Positions 1-7,473 of a DNA stretch of 10,358 nt are shown one piece after another (within the stretch, counting starts at the first letter, position 1; the number at the start of each line of letters is the position of its first letter). The notes below the pieces were generated by a model. The model worked only from the letters and a program-made list of their open reading frames with translations. It made no database searches and was not told the origin of the DNA. Source of the stretch: Clostridia bacterium (GTDB lineage Bacteria; Bacillota; Clostridia; Oscillospirales; Acutalibacteraceae); contig JAFOFS010000115.1 in the NCBI GenBank assembly GCA_017387165.1, positions 1-10,358 on the forward strand, given 5' to 3'. The position numbers and the translations under genes are program-made.

Positions 1-287
1 GCGCGGCCCATGGTGGTCTTGCCGCAGCCCGACTCACCGACGATACCGAGCGTTTCGCCCGGCATCAGCTTGAAGGACACGTCGTCCACCGCGATGAGTT
101 CCTGCGTGACCTTGCCCAGCAGCGTCTTTTTCAGCGGGAACGCCTTGCGCAGGTGGCGCACCTCCAGAATGGCGTCGGGGTCAAACGGCTTTTTGCTGTC
201 TTCTTCGATCTGACGGCGGCGTTCTTCCATGAACGCGGCTTCCTCCGCCGCGTCATCGTACGCAGGGGTCAACTTTTCTTCAGCCAT
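1..287 (-). CDS. oppF: Oligopeptide ABC transporter ATPase OppF, N-terminal part (runs off window edge)
   Basis: Second ATP-binding subunit of the Opp/Dpp importer, acting on the cytoplasmic face of the membrane. Only the first 95 codons are present; the 3' end lies beyond base 1. I translated it from ATG at 287-285. A charged, probably helical leader of about 36 residues (rich in E, R, K, A) comes before the ABC domain (ILEVRHL at 40-46). The Walker A motif GESGCGKT is at residues 84-91, followed by TMGR, the arrangement typical of OppF/DppF (OppD has KSVT here). The start overlaps the last 8 bases of oppD (ATGGCTGA), and a very strong GAGGAGGGG site lies 7 bases upstream inside the oppD coding sequence, so translation is probably coupled. 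The signature motif, Walker B and C-terminal domain are not visible. Opp versus Dpp substrate class cannot be decided. Confidence 0.95.
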   Translation of the reverse strand, partial: MAEEKLTPAYDDAAEEAAFMEERRRQIEEDSKKPFDPDAILEVRHLRKAFPLKKTLLGKVTQELIAVDDVSFKLMPGETLGIVGESGCGKTTMGR

Positions 288-1473
288 TTTGTTTCCCCTC
301 CTCGTACAGCCAGCAGGACACGTAATGGGTCGGGCTGACCTGAATCATCTCGGGGTAACTGCCGCTGCATTTCGCGCAGGCGCGGTCACACCGTTCTTTG
401 AAGTAGCAGTGATCCGGCATATTGATCGGGTTCGGGACGTTGCCGGGGATATTGAACAGCTCCTTATCCCCCGAATCCAGCGTCGGCTTGGATTTCTGCA
501 AGCCGATGGTGTACGGGTGACGCGGATCGTGGAAGATCTCGTCCACCGTGCCCTTTTCGATCACGCGGCCGGCGTACATCACCACGACGTAGTCCGCCAT
601 TTCCGCGATAATACCGAGGTCGTGGGTGATGAGCATAATGGAGCCGTCGATCTTGGTCTTCAGATCGCGGAGCAGATCGAGGATCTGCGCCTGAATGGTC
701 ACGTCCAACGCAGTGGTCGGCTCGTCCGCAATGATCAGACGGGGGTTGGCCGCCAGCGCCATCGAGATCATCACACGCTGGCGCATACCGCCCGACAGCT
801 CGTGCGGAAACGCGTTGTACACCCGCTCCGGCATCGCGATGCCCACCAGATTGAGCATTTCGATGGAGCGCTCCTTCGCCATCTGCTTGGTGGCGTTGGG
901 GGTGTGGATCAGCGTAACCTCATCCAGCTGCTGACCGATGGTAAACACCGGATTTAAGGAGGTCATCGGCTCCTGGAAGATCATCGCGATCTCCTTGCCG
1001 CGGATGCGGTAGATCTCGCGGATGGGCATTTTGGCGATGTCGTACACCTTGTCCACCGTTTCGGTAGAAACGGGGTTGCCTTTGGCGTCACGCTCGTAGT
1101 CCTTCGCCTGAAAGCGGATGGCGCCGGAGTAGATCTGACCCTGCGGTCCCTGCAGCAGGCGCATCACCGACATGCTGGTGACCGATTTGCCGCAGCCGGA
1201 TTCACCGACGACGCCGACGGTGGCGTTCTTCGGCACGTCAAAGGACACGCCGTTGACCGCTTTGACCACGCCCTGCTCGGTGAAGAAGTAGGTGTGCAGA
1301 TCCTCAATTTCCAAAATGTTGTTGGGGTCACGCATTTCGGAGGTGAATTCCGCTTCCTCCGCTTTGCGGTACTTGTAGGCTTCCAGCCGTTTCATCACCT
1401 TGGCGTTTTCCTTGGCGATGGCACGGATCTCTTTACCCGACAAATAGCCGGTATTGTTCTTTTTCTCACTCAT
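280..1473 (-). CDS. oppD: Oligopeptide ABC transporter ATP-binding protein OppD
   Basis: ATPase of 397 aa that pairs with OppF to drive uptake through OppBC. All ABC motifs are intact: Walker A GESGCGKS (90-97) followed by VTSMSVMRLL as in OppD proteins, Q-loop FQEP (166-169), signature LSGGM (226-230), Walker B LIIADE (246-251) and H-loop His284. The C-terminal oligopeptide/dipeptide-transporter region (about 318-397) has cysteines at 356, 362, 369 and 387, spaced like the [4Fe-4S] ligands described for mycobacterial OppD/DppD, plus an extra Cys366. The N-terminus has a highly charged extension of about 50 residues, and residues 120-157 are longer than usual before the IRGKEIAMIFQEP stretch. 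With 397 aa it exceeds E. coli OppD (about 337). The ATG start is 3 bases after the oppC stop, with AGGAG 7 bases upstream inside oppC. The stop overlaps the oppF start. Confidence 0.96.
   Translation of the reverse strand: MSEKKNNTGYLSGKEIRAIAKENAKVMKRLEAYKYRKAEEAEFTSEMRDPNNILEIEDLHTYFFTEQGVVKAVNGVSFDVPKNATVGVVGESGCGKSVTSMSVMRLLQGPQGQIYSGAIRFQAKDYERDAKGNPVSTETVDKVYDIAKMPIREIYRIRGKEIAMIFQEPMTSLNPVFTIGQQLDEVTLIHTPNATKQMAKERSIEMLNLVGIAMPERVYNAFPHELSGGMRQRVMISMALAANPRLIIADEPTTALDVTIQAQILDLLRDLKTKIDGSIMLITHDLGIIAEMADYVVVMYAGRVIEKGTVDEIFHDPRHPYTIGLQKSKPTLDSGDKELFNIPGNVPNPINMPDHCYFKERCDRACAKCSGSYPEMIQVSPTHYVSCWLYEEGKQNG
295..303 (-). promoter_or_regulatory. Ribosome binding site of oppF inside oppD
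   Basis: GAGGAGGGG lies 7 bases before the oppF ATG and encodes Glu-Glu-Gly near the end of OppD. It fixes the oppF start at 287 and supports translational coupling through the ATGGCTGA overlap. Confidence 0.85.
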
Positions 1474-1476
1474 CGC

Positions 1477-2520
1477 TTATCTCCTCGCCTTCGGGTCAAG
1501 GGCGTCACGCAAGCCGTCGCCCACAAAGTTGAAGCCAAGCACGGCGATGACGATACAAATACCAGCCGGCACCCATACGTTCAAGTGGTTTTGCAGAATA
1601 TCCTGGTTGGTGGAGATGATGTTGATCATCGTACCCCACGCCGCATACGGCGCTTTGACGCCGAGGTTCAAGTAGGACAGGGTCGCCTCGTAGAGGATCA
1701 TACTGCCCAGCGACAGCGTCATCTGCACGATCAGCTGCGGCATCACGTTCGGCACCAGATGCTTGAAGATCTTGCGCGAGGTGGAGTAGCCCATCGCCTC
1801 GGCGGCGACCATATACTCCTGCTCACGCAGCGAGAGGATCTGACCGCGGACGAGGCGGGCGGTGCCCGGCCAGGAGAACAGGGTCAGATAGATCATCAGC
1901 AGGTAGATGCGGTATTTCGCATCGATGTCCGACGCGTCCAGCAGGGTGCTGATGATCAACAGGATCGGCACGCCGGGGAGGCAGATCAGCACGTCGCACA
2001 CGCGCATGATGAGGTTGTCCACCCAGCCGCCGAAATAGCCGGCGATGCCGCCCAGCAGCACGCCCAGCACCGTGATGACAAACACCGCGATGAAGCTGAC
2101 GGTCAGCGAGATACGGCCGCCGTACATCAGGCGGACGAAGATGTCGTAGCCCTCGTTATCGGTACCGAGAAGGTGCTCCGCCGACGGCGGAGAGAGGAAG
2201 TTATCCTTCAGCGCTTTCTCGGTGGTCTGGCGGACGGTGTAGGTTTCGCCGTTCACCGTATAGGTGGTTTCGGACACGGCGTATTCCACCTTACCGCTCT
2301 CGTCCAGCTCGATCTCGCCCCACTGCGTATAGATCAGCGGACCGACGAAGCTGAACAAAAACAGACCGACCACCATCGCCAAACCGATCAAGCTCAGCTT
2401 GGAACGGAAAAAGCGACGCACCACCATACGGGTGGGGGACATCAGACGTACCTGACGGTCGAGGGGGAGTTCGGTATCAACCGCCGTTTCGGAAACGGCG
2501 GCGGTATTTTTCTCTTCCAT
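1477..2520 (-). CDS. oppC: Oligopeptide ABC transporter permease OppC
   Basis: Inner-membrane permease of 347 aa from the chosen ATG, partner of OppB. About six transmembrane segments are recognisable (approx. 43-64, 137-162, 172-194, 204-219, 262-284, 315-337). The cytoplasmic EAA loop that docks the ATPases is at 235-258 (AAEAMGYSTSRKIFKHLVPN). Other OppC landmarks are PPSAEHLLGTDNEGYDIFVR before TM2 and GDGLRDALDP near the C-terminus. The outer loop between TM1 and TM2 carries an extra stretch of about 45 residues, including VNGETYTV, not usual in the family. I chose ATG at 2520 because AGGTGG (2526-2531) sits 5 bases upstream, overlapping the oppB stop. An in-frame GTG at 2529 with GGAG upstream would add 3 residues and cannot be excluded. 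The gene ends 3 bases before oppD. Confidence 0.95.
   Translation of the reverse strand: MEEKNTAAVSETAVDTELPLDRQVRLMSPTRMVVRRFFRSKLSLIGLAMVVGLFLFSFVGPLIYTQWGEIELDESGKVEYAVSETTYTVNGETYTVRQTTEKALKDNFLSPPSAEHLLGTDNEGYDIFVRLMYGGRISLTVSFIAVFVITVLGVLLGGIAGYFGGWVDNLIMRVCDVLICLPGVPILLIISTLLDASDIDAKYRIYLLMIYLTLFSWPGTARLVRGQILSLREQEYMVAAEAMGYSTSRKIFKHLVPNVMPQLIVQMTLSLGSMILYEATLSYLNLGVKAPYAAWGTMINIISTNQDILQNHLNVWVPAGICIVIAVLGFNFVGDGLRDALDPKARR
1481..1485 (-). promoter_or_regulatory. Ribosome binding site of oppD inside oppC
   Basis: AGGAG, 7 bases upstream of the oppD ATG, is formed by the last Arg codons of OppC directly before its TAA stop, again indicating coupled translation. Confidence 0.8.
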
Positions 2521-2525
2521 GCTAC

Positions 2526-2531
2526 CCACCT
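2526..2531 (-). promoter_or_regulatory. Ribosome binding site deciding the oppC start
   Basis: AGGTGG, 5 bases before ATG 2520, begins with the final A of the oppB TGA stop. It favours ATG 2520 over the GTG at 2529, which lies within this site and would need the GGAG further upstream. Confidence 0.65.
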
Positions 2532-3523
2532 CACTCCAATTTGACTCGCGGATCGACCACCGCGTACATCAGGTCGGCCAGCAACACGCCGATGACGCTC
2601 AGCAGCGCCAAGAACATATTGTAGCCCATGATGAACGGGATATCGCCGCGGTTCATCGCGTCCAGCGCGATGTTACCGATACCGGGCAGGTCAAACACCT
2701 GCTCGGTGATGATGGCACCCGAAAACAGCGTCGGCAGCAGGCCGGCCAGCGAGGTGACCAGCGGAATGAGGGTGTTGCGGAAGGCGTGCTTGTTGATGAC
2801 GACGCTTTCCTTCAGACCCTTGGCACGCGCCGTACGGATATAGTCGGAGTTCAAAACCTCCAGCATATTGGTACGGGTCATACGCATACGCGCGCCGACG
2901 CTCAAAATGACGATGGTCAGAATCGGGATGAACATATGGCGGACGTAGTCGCCCAGCAGGGACAACCCTGCATACGACGCGGTCGCGTCCACCAAGCCGG
3001 ACGGCGGAAACCAGCCGAGCTTCAGTGCCAGCAGATCCTTGAGCATTTGGCCGAAGAAGAAGGAGGGCAGCGAGATGCCGACCATCACCAGCACGGTGAC
3101 CAGATAGTCACGCAGGCTGTACTGGTGGGTGGCAGCGGTGATGCCCAGCGGAATCGCCAGCATAAACTCAAAGATGGTCGCAATGAGGGCGACCGCAAAG
3201 GATACGCCCATATGCTCCACAATGACCTGCGACACGGGGATACCGTACACGAAGCTGGTGCCCAGATCAAAGCGAGCCAACGCGCCCAGCCAGGTGAAGT
3301 AGCCCTTCAGAATACCGCCAAAGCTGTTGTCGCCCAAGCCGTACATCGCGTACATCGCTTCCACCGTTTCCTCGGTGACGGTCGCACCGCCCTGGTTGAT
3401 GGCGTTGATCTTATCCTGAATAAAATCAACCGGCATCAAACGGATGAGGAAGTAGATGATCAGCGACACGCCCAGCAGGATGACAATCGCCAAGGCCAGT
3501 CGTTTAACAATATACTTTAACAT
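2531..3523 (-). CDS. oppB: Oligopeptide ABC transporter permease OppB
   Basis: Inner-membrane permease of 330 aa, the usual length for OppB/DppB. It begins with the characteristic MLKYIVKRL and TM1 (8-29), followed by an outer domain ending in FDLGTSF (85-91). Further membrane segments lie at about 105-131, 138-162, 196-215, 255-277 and 300-322. The EAA loop is at 228-251 (DYIRTARAKGLKE through HAFRNTLIP), and the family signatures EQVFDLPGIG (274-283) and the C-terminal DPRVKLE (324-330) are intact. The ATG start has GAGG 6 bases upstream, a weaker site than those of the neighbours. It starts 46 bases after the binding-protein stop, and its TGA stop overlaps the Shine-Dalgarno sequence of oppC. 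No defect is seen; this is a normal permease core. Confidence 0.97.
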   Translation of the reverse strand: MLKYIVKRLALAIVILLGVSLIIYFLIRLMPVDFIQDKINAINQGGATVTEETVEAMYAMYGLGDNSFGGILKGYFTWLGALARFDLGTSFVYGIPVSQVIVEHMGVSFAVALIATIFEFMLAIPLGITAATHQYSLRDYLVTVLVMVGISLPSFFFGQMLKDLLALKLGWFPPSGLVDATASYAGLSLLGDYVRHMFIPILTIVILSVGARMRMTRTNMLEVLNSDYIRTARAKGLKESVVINKHAFRNTLIPLVTSLAGLLPTLFSGAIITEQVFDLPGIGNIALDAMNRGDIPFIMGYNMFLALLSVIGVLLADLMYAVVDPRVKLE

Positions 3524-3562
3524 ACTATCCCTCGTTTAGTTTACAAGATAGATCGGGGACAG

Positions 3563-3584
3563 GTGGAGTTTACGCAAACTCCAC
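3563..3584 (-). other. Hairpin spanning the binding-protein stop codon
   Basis: Perfect 9-bp inverted repeat GTGGAGTTT / AAACTCCAC with a 4-base loop. On the coding strand the loop and the 3' arm begin within the last sense codon and TAA stop of the binding-protein gene. No U-tract follows (CTGTCCCCGATC), so it is not a canonical terminator. A hairpin at the binding protein/permease boundary commonly protects the upstream message from 3' exonucleases or attenuates read-through, giving more binding protein than permease. That role here is inferred from position. Confidence 0.6.
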
Positions 3585-6134
3585 TTCCCAGATACGATCG
3601 AGCGGCGAGGAATAGGGATTCATGCTGTCGCTGCTCGGCAGGCTGTCGGATTTGATGACCTTGGAGTTGTAGGCGTACAGCACGCTGCGCTGGTACACCG
3701 GCAGCTCGATCGCAAGGTCGAGGATGTAGGTCATCGCTTCTTCGTAGATCGCGGTACGCTCCGCCTGGTCGTTGGTGGAACGGGCTTCGTCGATCAGTTC
3801 GCTGAGCTCGTTGAGGATCTTGGTTTCTTCCGAGGTACCGCTGGTCTTGAGGTAGTTGTAGCCCCACGCCAGCGTGCTGGTCGCGGTGGAATCCTTGTGG
3901 TACACCTGATACAGGTCGGGATCCAGCGCGGAGGACCACGCCGCCGCCCACACTTCGAGCGAGCCGGTGTTGATCTTGGTCAGAGCCTGCGTGTCGCAGA
4001 CCACCTCGACCTGCCAGCCGAGTTCGTTGAGGATAGCCGCCGCGTCACGGAACACCTTGTAGGTCGGGTGATCCTGCAGGCTGGAGCCGGCGATGGTGAA
4101 GGTGACCTTCAGCTCGCTGTCACCGGCGCCGACGCCGGCTTCTTCCATATACTTCTCGATGTTGGCGATCGCAATATCCTTGCTCCAGCCGGCGATCTGC
4201 GGATAATCGAAGCCGTTATCCTCCGCCGAAGCGCCCTTCGGGTACGCCCAGCTGACCTTGGACATCGGCCAGTAGATCTGGGAGGCGGTACCGGCGCGGT
4301 AGTAGTCCAGCGCCAGCGAGGTGTTCATCGCGCACATAATCGCCTTACGCAGATTCTGGTCGTTGATCTTGGCGGCGTTGACGCCGATGTAACCGTAACC
4401 GAGCTGATCGGTGGACAGGGTGACCATACCCTTCTTGGCCAGCGCCTCCAGCTTCTCGTAGTTATCGGTGGTCAGAGCCGGGGAAATGTAGTGGACCGAG
4501 CCCTTTTCCAGCGCCGCGATGGCGTTCTGAGAGCTGACCACCTGATAGCGGATCTTCTCGATCTTCGCGTTGTTGATGCCCGCGCCGACCGTTTCAAAGT
4601 GGTTGTTCGCCTTGAAATAGGCGACGTTGTTGGAGTAGAACTCGCTCTCCGACGGGGTATCCGAGTTGCTGCTGTTGGTGACCTTGTAGGAGCCGGCGCC
4701 CATCGGCAGCTTGATGTGGCGGGTGGACTGCACGATATCGGTCATAAAGCTGTAGCTGGCGAATTCCACGCCGAACTTGTTGTTGGCAATATCCACGCCC
4801 ACCTTGCTGCCCTCGCCGTAGTAGTGCTGCGGCGCGACGGTGATCGCAAAGTTCCAGATCGCCTTCGGGTCAACGCCGTCGATGGTGATCTGCAGCACGT
4901 CGTACTGGTCGGCGTTCTTGACGGTGCCGTCCGCGTTATGCTCGGCGGCGACGGTGTAGTTGGTGCCGTTGACTTCGATGCTGCTGCCGGCCGCATCGGT
5001 GTGACCCAGCGACACGATACCGGAGATGTTCTGCACCGCGAGGGAGCCGTCGTCCTTGATGTTCTCGTGCAGGATGACTTCCTTCGCCTTGGCGGTGTAC
5101 TCACCCAGCAGGGTGGTACCGGTCGCCCAGTAGTAGAGGATCTCGTTGAGGCTGCGGGCGATCTTATCGTTGAAGATGTAGTTGATGGCCGCTTCCTTGT
5201 CGGTGACCGACGGCGGATACATCGCGGTCAGCTTCTCGATCTTGGTGCGATCGACCTTGCCGTCCGCGCCTTCGGCGTACTTGGTCTCGACGTAGCCCTC
5301 GGTGTACATAAAGCGGAACACGTCGTTCTCAAACTCCGAGTGGGACTTGTACGGCTCGTCGGTGAAGGACTCCTGCGCGCTGACGTAGTCGTCGCCGAGC
5401 TCTTCGCGGAACAGCTCCAGCGCACGCTCGTAGTCGGCGAGCAGCTGCGCGTTGGTGACCTCATCCGCCTTGTTGGACAGGGCGGCCTTGTAGCCGTTGC
5501 TGACCGTGTAGGCCTGAATGGCGGCTTTCATTTCCTCGTAGCCGACTTCCTTGGTGGAGGACGCCTTCAGCTTGGAGTTGAACAGGTTGACCAGCTCGTT
5601 GATGCGAGCCGCGGCGCGGGTGGACGCCAGCGAGGCGATCAGATCGTCGCTTCCGTCGGACGCCGAGCCGACCGTCTGGGTGCGGTATTCCGCCAGACCG
5701 ACGATATCGGTGGAGTACAGGGTGTTGGAGCCGGTGTAAACCGGATCGAGGTAGACGTAGTAGTTAAACAGGACGTCTTCCATGGTCAGCGGATGACCGT
5801 CGGAGAACTTGATACCGTTCTTCAAAACGAAGGTGTAGGTGATGGTATCGTCGCTGTTCTCGGTCACATCGTAATCCTTGACCACGACCGCCTCGTTGTC
5901 ACCGTACGCCACCTGCACCTCGCCGTTGACGTACTTGGAGGACATCATACCGATCTGGGTCATCGCGACGATGGTACCGTCGGCGGCGGCCGTATAGAAG
6001 AACGGATTAAAGAGACCGTCCAACTGCTCGGTCATAATAACGAATGCGTCCTTGCTGTTCTTACAGCCGGACAGAGTGGCGGTCATACCGACGAGCATCG
6101 TCAGGCAGAGCACCACGCAAAGGATCTTTTTCAC
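3570..6134 (-). CDS. OppA-type lipoprotein solute-binding protein (SBP_bac_5) with a large insertion
   Basis: Extracellular substrate receptor of the adjacent Opp importer. The lipoprotein signal is MKKI, a hydrophobic run, then lipobox LSGC with lipidated Cys24. Family landmarks appear in order: the N-lobe segment TFVLKNGIKFSDGHPLTMEDV (split as TFVLKNG at 101-107 and FSDGHPLTMEDV at 110-121), APQHYYG (434-440), MGAGSYKV (478-485), the AIAALEKGSV helix (538-547), LRKAIMCAMN (595-604), DPDLYQVYHK (738-747) and LAIELPVYQR (807-816). The protein is 854 aa, against roughly 500-600 usual for the family. Nearly all the excess is residues 151-410, between the end of the first lobe segment and the strand ending DVLQITI. 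No frameshift or stop interrupts it. Start is GTG at 6134, with AAAGGAAG 7 bases upstream, giving a proper signal peptide. The substrate (peptide, glycan or other) cannot be read from sequence. Confidence 0.93.
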   Translation of the reverse strand: MKKILCVVLCLTMLVGMTATLSGCKNSKDAFVIMTEQLDGLFNPFFYTAAADGTIVAMTQIGMMSSKYVNGEVQVAYGDNEAVVVKDYDVTENSDDTITYTFVLKNGIKFSDGHPLTMEDVLFNYYVYLDPVYTGSNTLYSTDIVGLAEYRTQTVGSASDGSDDLIASLASTRAAARINELVNLFNSKLKASSTKEVGYEEMKAAIQAYTVSNGYKAALSNKADEVTNAQLLADYERALELFREELGDDYVSAQESFTDEPYKSHSEFENDVFRFMYTEGYVETKYAEGADGKVDRTKIEKLTAMYPPSVTDKEAAINYIFNDKIARSLNEILYYWATGTTLLGEYTAKAKEVILHENIKDDGSLAVQNISGIVSLGHTDAAGSSIEVNGTNYTVAAEHNADGTVKNADQYDVLQITIDGVDPKAIWNFAITVAPQHYYGEGSKVGVDIANNKFGVEFASYSFMTDIVQSTRHIKLPMGAGSYKVTNSSNSDTPSESEFYSNNVAYFKANNHFETVGAGINNAKIEKIRYQVVSSQNAIAALEKGSVHYISPALTTDNYEKLEALAKKGMVTLSTDQLGYGYIGVNAAKINDQNLRKAIMCAMNTSLALDYYRAGTASQIYWPMSKVSWAYPKGASAEDNGFDYPQIAGWSKDIAIANIEKYMEEAGVGAGDSELKVTFTIAGSSLQDHPTYKVFRDAAAILNELGWQVEVVCDTQALTKINTGSLEVWAAAWSSALDPDLYQVYHKDSTATSTLAWGYNYLKTSGTSEETKILNELSELIDEARSTNDQAERTAIYEEAMTYILDLAIELPVYQRSVLYAYNSKVIKSDSLPSSDSMNPYSSPLDRIWEVEFA

Positions 6135-6141
6135 AAAATCG

Positions 6142-6149
6142 CTTCCTTT
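6142..6149 (-). promoter_or_regulatory. Ribosome binding site for the GTG-initiated binding-protein gene
   Basis: AAAGGAAG ends 7 bases before GTG 6134. No ATG lies nearby in this frame, and starting here gives a complete Lys-Lys signal peptide and lipobox, so the GTG start is well supported. Confidence 0.75.
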
Positions 6150-6172
6150 CTGTTTTTGACTTCGTTTTTATG

Positions 6173-7465
6173 TTAATCAACGAATTCCAAAGTAATCTGG
6201 CCGTCGGTCACCGTCGCCTTGAGCGCGTCGGGGTTGTCACCCGTCACCTCGCAGGCGATGTCGGCGGTCACCGTTTCGGTCGGCTGACCGAAGCCGCAGA
6301 CGAGGCCGATCGCGTAGTCGGCCACACCGAAGTAGCTGCCGCTGTCGATCTGCAGGCGGCTTGTCTTGATCTGCAGGTCGGTCACCGTCGCCTCGGACGA
6401 CAGATTGCCGCACAGCAGGCCGAAGCAGGCGCCGGCTTTACGGGTGCCGCCCTTGATCGCCAGCGTGACGTTCTCGAAGGTCACGTCGGTGAGGGTGGCG
6501 TCAGCGGTGAGCTGACCGAACAGACCGGTGTTCTGCTTGGAGGCGTTGGTCTGCTCCAGCGTAATGTTTTTCAGCGTGTGACCGTTGCCGATGATCGAGC
6601 CGCCGAAATTGCCGTGCATCAGCGAGGACGGCCAGGCTTCACCGGTAAAGTCAAGGTCGGCGTGCAGCACGTAGTTGCCGTTCACGCTGGCGTTATCCAA
6701 AAACTGCTCCGCCGTGTAGATGTGGAACCAGTTGCCCTCGTCCCACTCGGTGTACAGCGTCAGCTTGGTGTTCGCGGCGGTCGCATTTTCCAAATTGACC
6801 GTGCCGGGATGTTCCACCGTCGCGCCGACCGGACGGGTCTTTTCCGCATCGTAGTAGGCGGCGCGGTAGGTGTAGCCGTTTCGCTCGGGGAAGCGGAACA
6901 TATCGAGCGCTCCGCTTTCGGCATCCCATTGCGGTGCCTGCAGCGGCTCGCCGTTCGGCTCGAAGGTATAGGCGCCGATCGCTTCGCCCTCCACCGTGAC
7001 GAATTCCACCTCAAAGCGAGGCAGCCACGCCGCATACAGCGTCAGCACGGGGTCGGCCGAGGAGGTGATCTTGGCGGTTTCCACCGTCAACGTATCGGTC
7101 GCGAAATCCCATTTCGCTCCGTAGGTACCGTCCTCGTTTTTCTCGGCGTACCAGCCGGCCAGAAAATAGCCGTTTCGGGTGGCGGCGAACGCATCGGTGC
7201 CGCGGGCGGCAGCGTCCGGCGAAAGGAGCGCCACCGTCACGTTGCCGTTCCCGTCGGACGGGAGCTCCGATGCATTATAAGAATCGGTGATGACGGTGGT
7301 ATTGGTGGTAAAATAACCGCCGTTCGCGTCATACCGCACGCTGACCTTGTAGTTGTCCCCGTCGTTGATCTCGTAGGGGATCGGCTCCGCCTTACAGCCG
7401 CACAGCAGCACGGCAACGGCGAGCGCCACGCAGGCGGTCAGACCTGCTCGTTTTCGTAATTTCAT
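6173..7465 (-). CDS. Lipoprotein with InlB B-repeat-like and GLUG-like repeats
   Basis: Exported lipoprotein of 430 aa with no enzyme motif that I recognise. The signal peptide ends in lipobox LCGC with Cys24. Residues 41-149 form one InlB B-repeat/Listeria-Bacteroides (Flg_new type) unit: VRYDANGGYF, then RNGYFLAGWY (97-106), KWDFATDTL and LTLYAAW (141-147). Residues 150-241 are a second, degenerate unit ending LTLYTEW. From about 245 comes a right-handed-helix-like region: YTAEQFLDN, then GNGHTLKNITLE (293-304), then three GLUG-like units opening at TGLFGQL (313-319), FGLLCGNL (348-355) and IGLVCGFG (386-393). Such repeats occur on Firmicutes and Bacteroidetes surface proteins and usually mediate adhesion or spacing. 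It lies 64 bases after the LRR gene and 38 before the binding protein, so it is probably co-expressed. ATG start with AGGAAG 8 bases upstream. Confidence 0.85.
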   Translation of the reverse strand: MKLRKRAGLTACVALAVAVLLCGCKAEPIPYEINDGDNYKVSVRYDANGGYFTTNTTVITDSYNASELPSDGNGNVTVALLSPDAAARGTDAFAATRNGYFLAGWYAEKNEDGTYGAKWDFATDTLTVETAKITSSADPVLTLYAAWLPRFEVEFVTVEGEAIGAYTFEPNGEPLQAPQWDAESGALDMFRFPERNGYTYRAAYYDAEKTRPVGATVEHPGTVNLENATAANTKLTLYTEWDEGNWFHIYTAEQFLDNASVNGNYVLHADLDFTGEAWPSSLMHGNFGGSIIGNGHTLKNITLEQTNASKQNTGLFGQLTADATLTDVTFENVTLAIKGGTRKAGACFGLLCGNLSSEATVTDLQIKTSRLQIDSGSYFGVADYAIGLVCGFGQPTETVTADIACEVTGDNPDALKATVTDGQITLEFVD

Positions 7466-7473
7466 ATCCGTAA

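Noticed and set aside
1294..2544. Plus-strand open frames opposite oppC, with similar ones at 229-957, 2519-3520 and 6044-7459
   Set aside because: Low-complexity His/Gln/Arg/Asp-rich translations typical of the antisense frame of GC-rich genes. No ribosome binding site or recognisable fold, and the opposite strand carries conserved Opp genes or lipoproteins.
280..6134. Nickel (Nik) importer assignment
   Set aside because: OppD and OppF type ATPases with C-terminal oligopeptide-transporter regions, long N-terminal extensions and a very large receptor do not resemble the compact Nik proteins. A non-peptide substrate still cannot be excluded.
6135..6172. Possible promoter for the binding-protein gene in the AT-richer gap
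   Set aside because: A TTGATT resembles a -35 box, but 17 bases downstream is A-rich sequence without a TATAAT-like hexamer, and the gap is only 38 bases. Transcription from upstream is the simpler reading.
3897..6176. Plus-strand open frame of 759 codons antisense to the binding-protein gene
   Set aside because: It is the mirror of a strongly GC-biased gene: Val/Gly/Arg/Asp/His-rich translation without domains, no plausible start site, and fully covered by a well-supported minus-strand gene with signal peptide and family motifs.
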